A stretch of DNA of 64,000 bases from DASYDU01 sp050248495 (GTDB lineage: Bacteria; Planctomycetota; Planctomycetia; Pirellulales; Lacipirellulaceae): positions 1-64,000 of the forward strand of contig JBFWSG010000002.1 in NCBI GenBank assembly GCA_050248495.1. Reading direction: 5' to 3'. Below are positions 17,441 through 26,022 of the stretch, one piece after another. Both the position numbers and the translations under genes were made by a program. The first letter of the stretch is position 1. Each line of letters begins with the position of its first letter. Under the pieces are notes generated by a model. That model made no database searches and was not told the origin of the DNA. It saw nothing but the letters and a program-made list of their open reading frames with translations.

Positions 17441-19603
17441 CTACGACTTCTTCCGGTCGATACGGACGCGCGGGATGTCCATCGGTTTAGTGGTGGCCGG
17501 TTTCGGTCCTGGATTGCAATCGAGTTGGGAAGTCTCGTCGGCTGGGGCAGGTCGAGGGACCACGGGAATCTTAGATTCACGCGGCACATCGGCGGCACGC
17601 GGCGACGACTGCGCCCGGGTCGACGATTCTGAATTTGGCGTGAGTCCAACGCGCAATCGGTCCGCCTCACTCCAAGGAGCCAGAACTTGAGATTCGGGCG
17701 GACACGCCACAAAATTCGGCACGCGATCATCGCGTAACCAGCCAAGGTGCTGAATGTCGGCGGCCGATAGCGTCGAGTGGTAGAGTCCGTAACTTGCCGT
17801 GAGGTAGTACCCGGTCAACTGCGACAGTCCTTGGGGCGGTTCGATGTTGAGAATTTGCGATGGCAGTACGACGCGGCGCGTTTTGACCTGCTGGGATTTT
17901 GGATCGTCCACGAAGGGCGGAATCGTCGACGGATGCCGGATCGTTTCGAGAACCTCCTGATCTCCAATGGCTTGGGATGCCCATTCGGCGGTGGTGGGAC
18001 TGTTGAGCTTTAGGAAGGCGTAGTGGCCACATTGGCCGACGATTTCATTGGCAACTTTTTCGCCGTACACCTCGCGCAGGCCTTCCATGTCCTGGAACCC
18101 CAAAACGACGCACACATTTTTCGACCGTCCCTTGAGTAGCAGGCGATTGAGCGCATCGAGCCGTCCCAAATCCCGCAGCTCATCCAAAAACACCCACGTC
18201 TGCGGCCCGCATCGATCCGGCTGATTGAGCAGTAGCTCGGTTGCCCGCGTGAAAATCAAGCGGTTGACGGCGGCTAGTGCTGCTCGATTGGTTTCATCCT
18301 CGCCGAGTATGAGAACTCGTGGATCGCTGATCCAGTCGTTGAGACTGAAGGTGCGGCCCTCCTGCAATGCCCGATGCCAGGCGGCGGCGATGGCACGATA
18401 AGGAGCCATGTGCGTCGCGATGGCGGACAGAATGTTCTGCAGCGTGGTTGTCGGCTCAAAGTACTGGTCGAGGTAGTGATTTGTCGCCTCCGTCGCAGAG
18501 AGGATAGAGCGAAGCGCCGACTCACTGGTAACTGCGTGGAGCAGATCGCGCAGCGTCCATCGCTCGGGAGCCAAGTGTTGCAGGCTGATAATGGCCCCAC
18601 TCACGAGGTCCCGTGCGGCGTCATTGAAGAACGGCTGGTTTTCGCGCTCATTCTTGGGAATCAGGGTCTGGGCCACTTGCCGAGCGGATGTCTCATCGGT
18701 GATGTCGCGGGCGATGTCCCAAGCCAGCGCGCGAGCATCAAATGGGTTCAAGATTGCGACTTCGTCGGTGCCTCCAATCGCGGCCAGAGTGGAGGCGACA
18801 TCGCGTTTCGCATCATAGACCAGTCCCCTCACTGACCCTCTCAGGAGTCCAAAGCTGTGAAGACGCAACGCCTCGTTCATCAGCAATGTGAGGGTAACTG
18901 ATTTTCCACTGCCGGTCGCGCCAATCGCCGCGAAATGGAGCGTGGCGTTGGATTTGGGAAGTTGGAGGCCACCCCACGGCAAAGAGTTCAGTTCCTGCTC
19001 CAGATCTTGGTTGGCTTTCCGTTGTACGTTCGACAATTTTTCCAGGATTCGGCCGCGAATGACTTTCTGCTCGTGGGTCGGTGGTTTCGGTGTCGGTACG
19101 TAGGGTACCGGTTCCGGCAGCAGCCGAGATTCGACCGCGAATATCGTCGGGAACGACTGACTCAACAGCGCGCACTCGGCACGCACCACGCTCAAGAAAC
19201 AAGTGGTGAGTACCACCGGACAAGCGATCGACGGCGGCAAATCATCTGGCAGTCCAAGCATTGAAATTACGGCAACTCCAGCCAGGATTCCATGAACGCT
19301 CCACAGAGCACGAAGGAACTGGATGGCCGGGTCGTACTCTGTCAATTCATAATCCCCGGCCCAATAGCGATACCATCGGAGCAGTCCCAAACTCATCAAG
19401 ATCACTGCGGCCACGGCGGCGAGGATCCAGGTGATTTGCTGCGGACAGCCGCACCAGGCGACGGTCGTGGCAATGTACGTGGTGGTAACGGCTGGGCACA
19501 GGACAACTGCCGAGACACCAATCGCAGCTTCCTTGAAAATGACTGGCCAGTTACGCTGGCGAACGCTCTGGCCGAACAGGTCGTGATGTTGGTTTCCATT
19601 CAT
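17441..19603 (-). CDS. TraD/VirD4-like type IV coupling protein
   Basis: The 720-residue protein has four N-terminal membrane segments within ~150 residues (VSAVVLCPAVTTTYIATTVAW, ITWILAAVAAVILMSLGLL, others). Walker A GATGSGKSVTL is near residue 230 and Walker B is in 'TWVFLDELRDLGRLDALNRLLLKGRSKNVCVVLGFQD'. This is the AAA-type coupling ATPase that brings relaxase-bound DNA to a secretion channel. The C-terminal ~90 residues are proline/serine-rich and disordered. It starts nine bases after the relaxase stop, forming a transfer operon. Confidence 0.85.
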   Translation of the reverse strand: MNGNQHHDLFGQSVRQRNWPVIFKEAAIGVSAVVLCPAVTTTYIATTVAWCGCPQQITWILAAVAAVILMSLGLLRWYRYWAGDYELTEYDPAIQFLRALWSVHGILAGVAVISMLGLPDDLPPSIACPVVLTTCFLSVVRAECALLSQSFPTIFAVESRLLPEPVPYVPTPKPPTHEQKVIRGRILEKLSNVQRKANQDLEQELNSLPWGGLQLPKSNATLHFAAIGATGSGKSVTLTLLMNEALRLHSFGLLRGSVRGLVYDAKRDVASTLAAIGGTDEVAILNPFDARALAWDIARDITDETSARQVAQTLIPKNERENQPFFNDAARDLVSGAIISLQHLAPERWTLRDLLHAVTSESALRSILSATEATNHYLDQYFEPTTTLQNILSAIATHMAPYRAIAAAWHRALQEGRTFSLNDWISDPRVLILGEDETNRAALAAVNRLIFTRATELLLNQPDRCGPQTWVFLDELRDLGRLDALNRLLLKGRSKNVCVVLGFQDMEGLREVYGEKVANEIVGQCGHYAFLKLNSPTTAEWASQAIGDQEVLETIRHPSTIPPFVDDPKSQQVKTRRVVLPSQILNIEPPQGLSQLTGYYLTASYGLYHSTLSAADIQHLGWLRDDRVPNFVACPPESQVLAPWSEADRLRVGLTPNSESSTRAQSSPRAADVPRESKIPVVPRPAPADETSQLDCNPGPKPATTKPMDIPRVRIDRKKS

Positions 19604-19611
19604 GTCCCTTA

Positions 19612-22326
19612 TTAACTCCTGTCTTGAGTCCGGGGATCGTTTTGTTGTCTGAGCCGTTCAACTTCTTCGTGGCGCATTGGGTCGTTCAACCGATCAGCGG
19701 GCGGTGACACTTGGTCAGAGGTAGATCGTTTCGATCGGTCCATCTCGGTGGACTTCGTCGGAGTCCTGCGCTCGCCTTTTCGTTGTCGTTGTTCGTCCTT
19801 GGCATGGCGGGCTGCGGTGTCTTTGCGACAATCGGGTCCGCTTGCTGGCAAGTTGTCGATGTGATCCAGGGCCAAGTCCTTGGCCCGCGATTTTTCCATC
19901 TGCTGGACGAGCTCGGCGAGCTTGCCGCCCACGTAATTCGCGGTGGCGTAGAGGCGTGTCGTGCCACGCGCGCGGGAGGCTTGCACGTAGGTAATCTCGC
20001 GGTCCTGCATCGGGCCACCCAGCAGGACGAATGCGTTGTCGACCGTCATGCCTTGAGCTTTATGCGTGGTAACGGCGTAACCCAATTGGATGTGCTGGTA
20101 GTCCTTGAGAGGCACGAGCACGGTGTCACCGCGATCTAACTTCGCCAGCATCGTTTTTCCCGACTCGTCGATCCGCTGGACGGTGGCCAGGTCGCCATTG
20201 CAGACGCGGTGCTGGCGCGAGTTTTTGGTAAACAGGACTCGGTCGCCTTCATGGATTTCGGTCGGGCCAACTTGGGCCGAGAAACGGACGTGATGATACG
20301 GTTCTTGAAGTCGCGCTTCCTGGCACTGCTGGTTGATGGTGGCTGCCTCGTGATTCGTGCCTGTGAGAATGAGATTTTCCTTGGGCGCTGCCAGCCCGTC
20401 TCGCTTCCAATCGAGAACCAACTTTTGCATCGCTTCATGGCGTGAGTTTGATACGGACAAGAGGTCACGCTCAGCGAAGGATTTGAGGGCAGTGGCCGCA
20501 TCGCCTCGCGCAAACTGATGCACGGCTTCCCGTGCCCAGTCTTCCTTCTGCCGAGTAATGTGGGCCAGTTCAGCCTGTCCCACGCGGCGTCCGACGGACG
20601 AAAATGCGCCGCCCGCTTCCACCGGTTGGAGTTGCTTGGCATCGCCCACGAGCACCAACTTTCCGCCGCCTTGCTCTACGGCTTCGACGAGCTTGGCGAG
20701 TTGGCGCGTACCGACCATGCCGGCCTCGTCAATCACGAGGATTGTCTTGGGCGTGATCGTGAATCGTTCTTCGCGGTAGGTCGTCTTATCGCGGGCTGCA
20801 CGCTCTAACTGCTGGGCACGATGTTTGAGTGTGTCGCCGAATCCTTTTTCCAGGTCGTGAAGTTTCGCGGCAATCGTCGTGCTCTTGATTCCGGCGCCTT
20901 CTTCGAGTCCCTTGGCCGCTTTACCTGCCAGCGCGGCGCCATGCACCTGGTATCCTTGCCGCTCCCACGCCTCACGGCAGGCATCCAGCAGATAGGTCTT
21001 GCCGGTGCCTGCCATGCCGCTCACGACCGCAACGCTGCCGGAGTGCCGGGTTAAGTGCTCGACGGCCCGCAGTTGCTCGGGCGTAATCGTGGGGCGGGCC
21101 TTGGTCACCTTGTCCAGATTCTGCGTCGATACCGTGTGCTGCTGATTCGCGCTCAGCTTGCGAACTGAGTGCAACATCCGGCGTTCAATGTCCAGCATCT
21201 CCTGGGTCGTATAGCGCGGTTCCCCCTGCTGATTCTCGAACCGAACAAGTGAATCGGACGTGCGTAGCTCGTTACGTACCGCGTCGACGAGGACCTGACT
21301 GCCAAAACCCCGTCCCGCCGCCAATTCCGCGACACGTCGCATTGCGTCTCGCTCCGTGAAGTGGCTTTGGCTCGCCATGATTTCCTGGACGGCCTGTGAC
21401 CAGCAAGTGGCCAACTCCTGAGAGGGATTGTTGTGTTTCACGCCGACCCGCAGCCGCTCCACCGACTGGTCGGTGAAGCGATGCTGCTTACCGATCTGCT
21501 TCCATTCCGCAAATAATTCGGCCCGCGATCGGTGTTCCTTCTCGTCGCGCGTCACGCGGGCGGCCACGGCCGCCGCTTCGGGGCTGTGAAATCCCGTGGC
21601 CTCCAGTTGCTTCAGGATCGCGTGACGGCGCTTAGAAAAGGTATCCACGAGCTTCGCTGGGACCCCGCTCAACTCGAACAGATTCTTCTGCCGTTCGATC
21701 GCGAGACCCAGCCGAGATTGCAGTTGATGCGCAAGCTCAGCGCGGTAGAGCGCGCCGGCCGCCATCTTATGTTGATAAAGAGTCTGGCTGACGATGGTTC
21801 CCGTCGTGCCATCTTGTCGGGCGGCGACGTTGGCGACGAGGCAGTGCGTGTGCAACTGCGGGTCCCGCGCCCGACTACTGCCGTGCTCAAAACTGGCGAC
21901 GACCAATCCGACCGGTTCGCGGATCGCTCCGCCCTTGCCGCGGCGGGTGAAGGCGGCCGCGTCCTCCAGGTAACCGATCGCCGCTTCCACGGCGGCGGCC
22001 TGGCAAGCTTGGATTGTTTGTTGCGTCGCGGCATCGGCGACGGCCCAGACAACGCTTACGGACTTGGGGGCGGAGAAGGTGAGGTCCCAGCCTGGCTGAT
22101 GTTCCCCGCGCGCCGGGGTTTGAATGAGATTCCGGCCGTCGGCCGACTTTCCCTCTAGCAGAGATCGAAGCGCGTCGGCCGCGACCTGGCCGACAAGATC
22201 GAGTTTGGCGGCGCCCTGGCCGAGCCAGCGACCGGCCGGTTCCCCGCCATAGAGATAGTAGTCTCCGCTCGCCAGCCCCAAGTAATAGTCACCCTGGCCA
22301 GCGGCCATATTTCCGATCGATAACAT
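19612..22326 (-). CDS. MobF-family relaxase-helicase (TrwC/TraI-like)
   Basis: I take the ATG at 22326 as the start (904 residues, MLSIGNM...), because the upstream gene stops at 22341 and an AGGAG lies before it. N-terminal relaxase features include 'GDYYLGLASGDYYLYG', 'WDLTFSAPKSVSVVWA' and the three-histidine metal site in 'DPQLHTHCLVANV'. The C-terminal half is a RecD/TraI-type helicase: Walker A 'VSGMAGTGKTYLL', 'LVIDEAGMVGTRQLAKLV', and 'YAVTTHKAQGMTVDNAFVLLG'. It nicks oriT and unwinds the strand for transfer. The C-terminal 60 residues are charged. Confidence 0.9.
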   Translation of the reverse strand: MLSIGNMAAGQGDYYLGLASGDYYLYGGEPAGRWLGQGAAKLDLVGQVAADALRSLLEGKSADGRNLIQTPARGEHQPGWDLTFSAPKSVSVVWAVADAATQQTIQACQAAAVEAAIGYLEDAAAFTRRGKGGAIREPVGLVVASFEHGSSRARDPQLHTHCLVANVAARQDGTTGTIVSQTLYQHKMAAGALYRAELAHQLQSRLGLAIERQKNLFELSGVPAKLVDTFSKRRHAILKQLEATGFHSPEAAAVAARVTRDEKEHRSRAELFAEWKQIGKQHRFTDQSVERLRVGVKHNNPSQELATCWSQAVQEIMASQSHFTERDAMRRVAELAAGRGFGSQVLVDAVRNELRTSDSLVRFENQQGEPRYTTQEMLDIERRMLHSVRKLSANQQHTVSTQNLDKVTKARPTITPEQLRAVEHLTRHSGSVAVVSGMAGTGKTYLLDACREAWERQGYQVHGAALAGKAAKGLEEGAGIKSTTIAAKLHDLEKGFGDTLKHRAQQLERAARDKTTYREERFTITPKTILVIDEAGMVGTRQLAKLVEAVEQGGGKLVLVGDAKQLQPVEAGGAFSSVGRRVGQAELAHITRQKEDWAREAVHQFARGDAATALKSFAERDLLSVSNSRHEAMQKLVLDWKRDGLAAPKENLILTGTNHEAATINQQCQEARLQEPYHHVRFSAQVGPTEIHEGDRVLFTKNSRQHRVCNGDLATVQRIDESGKTMLAKLDRGDTVLVPLKDYQHIQLGYAVTTHKAQGMTVDNAFVLLGGPMQDREITYVQASRARGTTRLYATANYVGGKLAELVQQMEKSRAKDLALDHIDNLPASGPDCRKDTAARHAKDEQRQRKGERRTPTKSTEMDRSKRSTSDQVSPPADRLNDPMRHEEVERLRQQNDPRTQDRS

Positions 22327-22340
22327 GGCAGTTGAATCTC

Positions 22341-22790
22341 CTATTGGTTGATGAGTTTGGCGTCCACCCAGCGGACCGCTTCGTCCAGTTCCCAATGGCA
22401 GGCGTGGACGAGCAAGGCGACGAGGCCGGTTGCGAAATCCTCGCGGGACCTGATCACGTTCTCGTCGACGGCGGCGAAGGCCGTGCCGAGCTCATCGGAA
22501 CGGTCTTGGTGCTGAGCGGCTTGCGTGGCCACTAAGTTCGCCAGTTGCTCTCCGCTCTCCGACAGATGGTTCTGTCCCTGGAGGAGGCGATCGGCGACCC
22601 GCTGAAAAGTGCTCCGCAGTTCTGTGATTTCGGCGGACAGCTCGTCGACCCGACGACCCGACAGGCCATCGATGACCAGTTGCCGGGCATAGTCACCTCG
22701 GCTCATGCCGCGCTTGGTGGCCTCGGCGTCGAGCCGTTGGGCGAATTGTGACGCTAGGCGAAAACTGACAGGCTCTGAAACGCCTCCCAC
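22341..22790 (-). CDS. Ribbon-helix-helix relaxase accessory protein
   Basis: This 149-residue protein begins with a ribbon-helix-helix segment (EPVSFRLASQFAQRLDAEATKRGMSRGDYARQLVIDGL), followed by a long coiled-coil region (DELSAEITELRSTFQRVADRLL). Position immediately before a MobF relaxase matches TrwA/MobC-type proteins that bind near oriT, help nicking and repress the mob operon. It is the first gene of the leftward transfer operon. Confidence 0.75.
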   Translation of the reverse strand: MGGVSEPVSFRLASQFAQRLDAEATKRGMSRGDYARQLVIDGLSGRRVDELSAEITELRSTFQRVADRLLQGQNHLSESGEQLANLVATQAAQHQDRSDELGTAFAAVDENVIRSREDFATGLVALLVHACHWELDEAVRWVDAKLINQ

Positions 22791-22823
22791 GATGGGGCTC
22801 TCCTTGTCTGTGCTGTAAACAAT

Positions 22824-22887
22824 GGTCCGCCAACGGCTTGTGGCGTTCTGGACCAGCTTCGTTTACAATTCGTCGACACCCGAATTG
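22824..22887. other. Possible oriT / accessory-protein binding region
   Basis: The gap between the divergent mob operon and the sigma gene holds GGTCC-GCCA ... TGGC-N5-GGACC (22824-22854) and CAATTCG-N8-CGAATTG (22866-22887), plus two copies of GCTTGTGG. Inverted repeats beside the relaxosome genes are where MobF oriT sites usually lie. No nic site is recognisable. Confidence 0.35.
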
Positions 22888-23076
22888 CTTGTGGACTAAC
22901 GACTTAGGCATTGCAGCCGGACGGTCTGCACACACTGATGAGGTGCATCAGGTGTGCTTCAAACCATGAAATCGCCGCCCGAGCCGCCCCGCGCAGAAGC
23001 CGCAGCAGCAAGAGATGCGGTGGCTCCTGCCGGGGCCTAAAATGAGCGGCGATTCCATTCCAGGGAGGTTCGCAGC

Positions 23077-23694
23077 ATGGCCGAAACACCCCCGATTTCG
23101 GAACTTCTCCAGCAGGTGAAAGCCGGCGACACAAATGCCGCCGGCCCGATTGTTGAGCACTACTGGGAGTCTGCGAATAAGGTAATTCTGCGGCGGCTGA
23201 GTCCACCGGTTCGCCGCTTGGTCGCCAGCAGCGACATAGCCAATGCGGCGCTAAGAAGTGCGCTGAGCCACGTCGGCAGCGCCGAATCCAGCGTCCAGGA
23301 TCGCGACGAATTCTGGCGTTTGCTGGTCACCATCATTCAGCGCAAAGCGGCCAGCGCCGGACGCTATGCCTTGGCGGAGGGTCGCGACACTCGGCGGACG
23401 GCCGAGCTCACGGATCAGGCCACTCGCGAGCGGCAGAGCCCGTTGGAGCACTTGGTCGCCGCAGACTTGGGCCAGCGCGTGGCTGCCTTGTTGCTGGACG
23501 AGCCCGACGAATACCGGCAGCTGGTGGCCGTCTTGGGGATCCACGAGAAGCGCAGCAGCGCGGAGATACGTGGAGCGCTGGCAGAAGCTTTTCCCGCCGC
23601 GAAGCCGCCCGCGATTCGCACGATCCAGTCCTGGCTCAGCGCGACCAGGAAGCGGGTAGCGGATGAGCTGGTCAAGGATTTTGCCGATGAATAG
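23077..23694 (+). CDS. ECF-type RNA polymerase sigma factor
   Basis: This 205-residue protein resembles planctomycete ECF sigma factors: region 2-like 'LLQQVKAGDTNAAGPIVEHYWESANKVILRRL' and 'DIANAALRSALSHV ... DEFWRLLVTIIQRKAAS', then a region 4-like helix-turn-helix 'RQLVAVLGIHEKRSSAEIRGALAEAF ... TIQSWLSATRKRV'. Its stop overlaps the start of the kinase gene. Sigma-kinase pairs of this sort occur in planctomycetes, where the kinase is thought to control sigma activity. In a mobile element the pair could control excision or cargo expression. Confidence 0.75.
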   Translation: MAETPPISELLQQVKAGDTNAAGPIVEHYWESANKVILRRLSPPVRRLVASSDIANAALRSALSHVGSAESSVQDRDEFWRLLVTIIQRKAASAGRYALAEGRDTRRTAELTDQATRERQSPLEHLVAADLGQRVAALLLDEPDEYRQLVAVLGIHEKRSSAEIRGALAEAFPAAKPPAIRTIQSWLSATRKRVADELVKDFADE

Positions 23695-25540
23695 AGTCAG
23701 CAGTCCATTCGATCACGCCGAACTACTTTGGCAATTTGATCGAGATTTGGCTGGGGGCTTCGATCCCGACTGGGAGACTCTGATTGGTCAATGTCCGGAC
23801 GACGCCAGCCGGGCGCAGCTTTGCGCTGACATGATCCGCATCGACGCAAGCCAGCGCGGCTGGGATCCAGAATCGCTCCGCAACCGCCTGCAATGGTACG
23901 CCAGGCAGGACCCCTCGGACACGGGCTTGGCGGGCGTCATTCGCGGCATTTATGCGGACCGTTTAGCAGCGGGCGAGCATCCTGATTGGAGTGAGTTTGC
24001 AGCGATTGGCCACGACTTTGATCGGATGAGGCTCGGCACGGACGAAGAACCCGTTCATCTCGGCCAAGTGCTGGCGGGCCGCTTTCGCATCGAGCAGCAG
24101 CTGGGCGTTGGCGGATTTGGCATCGTCTATCGTGGCACGGACCTGACGCAACTTCAGAAGGTGGCCATCAAGACGATTCGAGTCCTGGGCGAGGACCACG
24201 AACCGATTGCACGAGCACTGCTCAAACAAGAAGCTGACGTACTTACCAGACTTCGGACGACGGGAGTTCCACAACTCATCGAGTTACTCGAAGACTCTGA
24301 CGGTCGGCCCGTTTTGGTACGGGAGTTCGTCGACGGCCAAACGTTGCTCGATCTGCGCCGGTCCGGTGCCCTGGCTCCGGAACGGGCGGCCACAATCGTC
24401 GCTCGCCTGGCTACGACGTTACAATTTGCGCATCGGCGAGGATTGTTGCACCGTGACCTGTCGGCCACGAACGTGCTCGTGGATCAGCATGACGTCCCTT
24501 ACTTGACCGATTTTGGACTCGGTGTCGCGCAAGCGGCATTGTTTGACCAAGCTCGCCATACGGCTGGCACACAGGCTTACATGTCGGTGGAGAGTCAAAT
24601 CGGTGCAACCCGGGAAATCGACGCACGCGATGACGTCTGGTCGCTTGGCATTTTACTTTGCGAGCTCCTCACGGGTCGCTCCCCGCTACCAAACAATAAT
24701 TTGGCCAACGCTCTTCAGGCTGCCAGTGAGTTCCAGAAAGTGCTTATCGATGCCGGCTCGATGATTCCGCCGGCACTCCGCATGATTTGCGAACGATGTG
24801 CGGCCGACGATGCTGACGACCGTTACGATACGGCTGGCTTGGTTTCGCGCGAATTGCGCCGGTTTCTGGGCGAGGCGTTGCCTCCGGTGGACGAAGCACG
24901 CGTCGAATTGGCGCAGCGTCGATTGTGGGCCTGGCGGGCGGGGATGTCCTTTGGAAACGCGTATCGCTGTCAGGCGCACGCGCATTGGCGGCTAGCTCGT
25001 CTGGTGACGGAGTCGGACTTTCGAGAGGCTGCTGCGCCTTGGCAGCTCATATTTGCGAGCCTCAAGACGTTGCTCGACGAATTCTTGAAATGCACCAAGT
25101 TCGCGGGAAAGTTGGGAGTGCCGTTGGCGAAAGTGGATGGGATTCCGGAATTCGTCTCGGCCTACAACAACTGCCGTTCTCAGCCGAGTCGAGATTTGTG
25201 CGATTGGCTGTCAAGCTTCATTGAACAGGCGGGCGGTACGATCGCGGAGTCTTACGCGAAATTGGAATCACAGTTGCATGGCGACGGCTCGGCGACGACT
25301 GCTTTACTCAAGTTGGCACTCGCGGCCGGTTCCCAAGCGCTCGGCGAAGGCGTCCCGCGCGGTCTTGCGGAACTGACCGCGGCGGCCGGTTTGCCCGACC
25401 ACGCGACGGCCCGCTACATAACATGCGTTTCAGGCGACCCCAACTCGGATGACCACGAGCGAGAAGTGGACCGGGTCCGAAAGTCCGTCGAGCGCGAACT
25501 TATGAATCAACTTGCGGACGCTTTGGGCGATCCCCAATAA
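23687..25540 (+). CDS. Serine/threonine protein kinase
   Basis: The chosen ATG overlaps the sigma stop (ATGAATAG) and gives 617 residues. The first ~130 residues resemble the N-terminal segment seen before kinases paired with sigma factors. The kinase domain then shows 'LGVGGFGIVYRGTD', 'VAIKTIR', 'HRDLSATNVLVD' near residue 255 and 'LTDFGLGVAQ', so all catalytic residues are present. No transmembrane segment follows the domain; the C-terminal ~200 residues are helical and unassigned. It likely phosphorylates or senses through the coupled sigma factor. Confidence 0.85.
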   Translation: MNRVSSPFDHAELLWQFDRDLAGGFDPDWETLIGQCPDDASRAQLCADMIRIDASQRGWDPESLRNRLQWYARQDPSDTGLAGVIRGIYADRLAAGEHPDWSEFAAIGHDFDRMRLGTDEEPVHLGQVLAGRFRIEQQLGVGGFGIVYRGTDLTQLQKVAIKTIRVLGEDHEPIARALLKQEADVLTRLRTTGVPQLIELLEDSDGRPVLVREFVDGQTLLDLRRSGALAPERAATIVARLATTLQFAHRRGLLHRDLSATNVLVDQHDVPYLTDFGLGVAQAALFDQARHTAGTQAYMSVESQIGATREIDARDDVWSLGILLCELLTGRSPLPNNNLANALQAASEFQKVLIDAGSMIPPALRMICERCAADDADDRYDTAGLVSRELRRFLGEALPPVDEARVELAQRRLWAWRAGMSFGNAYRCQAHAHWRLARLVTESDFREAAAPWQLIFASLKTLLDEFLKCTKFAGKLGVPLAKVDGIPEFVSAYNNCRSQPSRDLCDWLSSFIEQAGGTIAESYAKLESQLHGDGSATTALLKLALAAGSQALGEGVPRGLAELTAAAGLPDHATARYITCVSGDPNSDDHEREVDRVRKSVERELMNQLADALGDPQ

Positions 25541-25699
25541 CCGGATTCGGCCGGTGTGGCCAAGCATCCAGCCTAGATGCGCGGCCGGTTCTGCTCCCGA
25601 CGAGGAGTCCGACTGCTGGTTCACCGCGCTGCCCTCACGAGATATGCAACATGGCTGCTGCAAGGCTCCATAAGGTTGATCAACAACTGGAGCCAAAGC

Positions 25700-25990
25700 A
25701 TGAAGCAGTACAAGCTCGATGGACGACCAAGATTTCCGCTAGGACGAATTTCCGTCTCGGCCAAGGCACTCGAAATGCTGACCTTTGCCGATGCGCTCGG
25801 CGGCCTGCGGTCACACGCCTGCGGCGAATGGGGACTGATGTCAGCCGAGGATTGGTGGGAAAATGAGTTGTCACTGGCGCAAGGCTATCAGGTCACGTCG
25901 ATTCACCTGGCCGCCAACGGGAAACGCTTTTGGGTCGTTACCGAGGCAGATCGCACGGCTACGACGATCAAGCTTCCTTCGGAGAACTAG
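25700..25990 (+). CDS. Hypothetical protein in mobile element
   Basis: The ATG at 25700 has GGAG just upstream and gives 96 residues. The protein contains 'GRISVSAKALEMLTFADALGGLRSHACGEWGLMSAEDWWENELSLAQGYQVTSIH'. Similar short proteins with an 'HACGEWG' core accompany plasmid-type genes in my experience, but the function is unknown. No membrane segment or metal motif beyond one His/Cys pair is visible. It lies between kinase and rep genes. Confidence 0.65.
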   Translation: MKQYKLDGRPRFPLGRISVSAKALEMLTFADALGGLRSHACGEWGLMSAEDWWENELSLAQGYQVTSIHLAANGKRFWVVTEADRTATTIKLPSEN

Positions 25991-26022
25991 CAGCGTGTCG
26001 AACCAACTGTTGAGAAAGCGGA

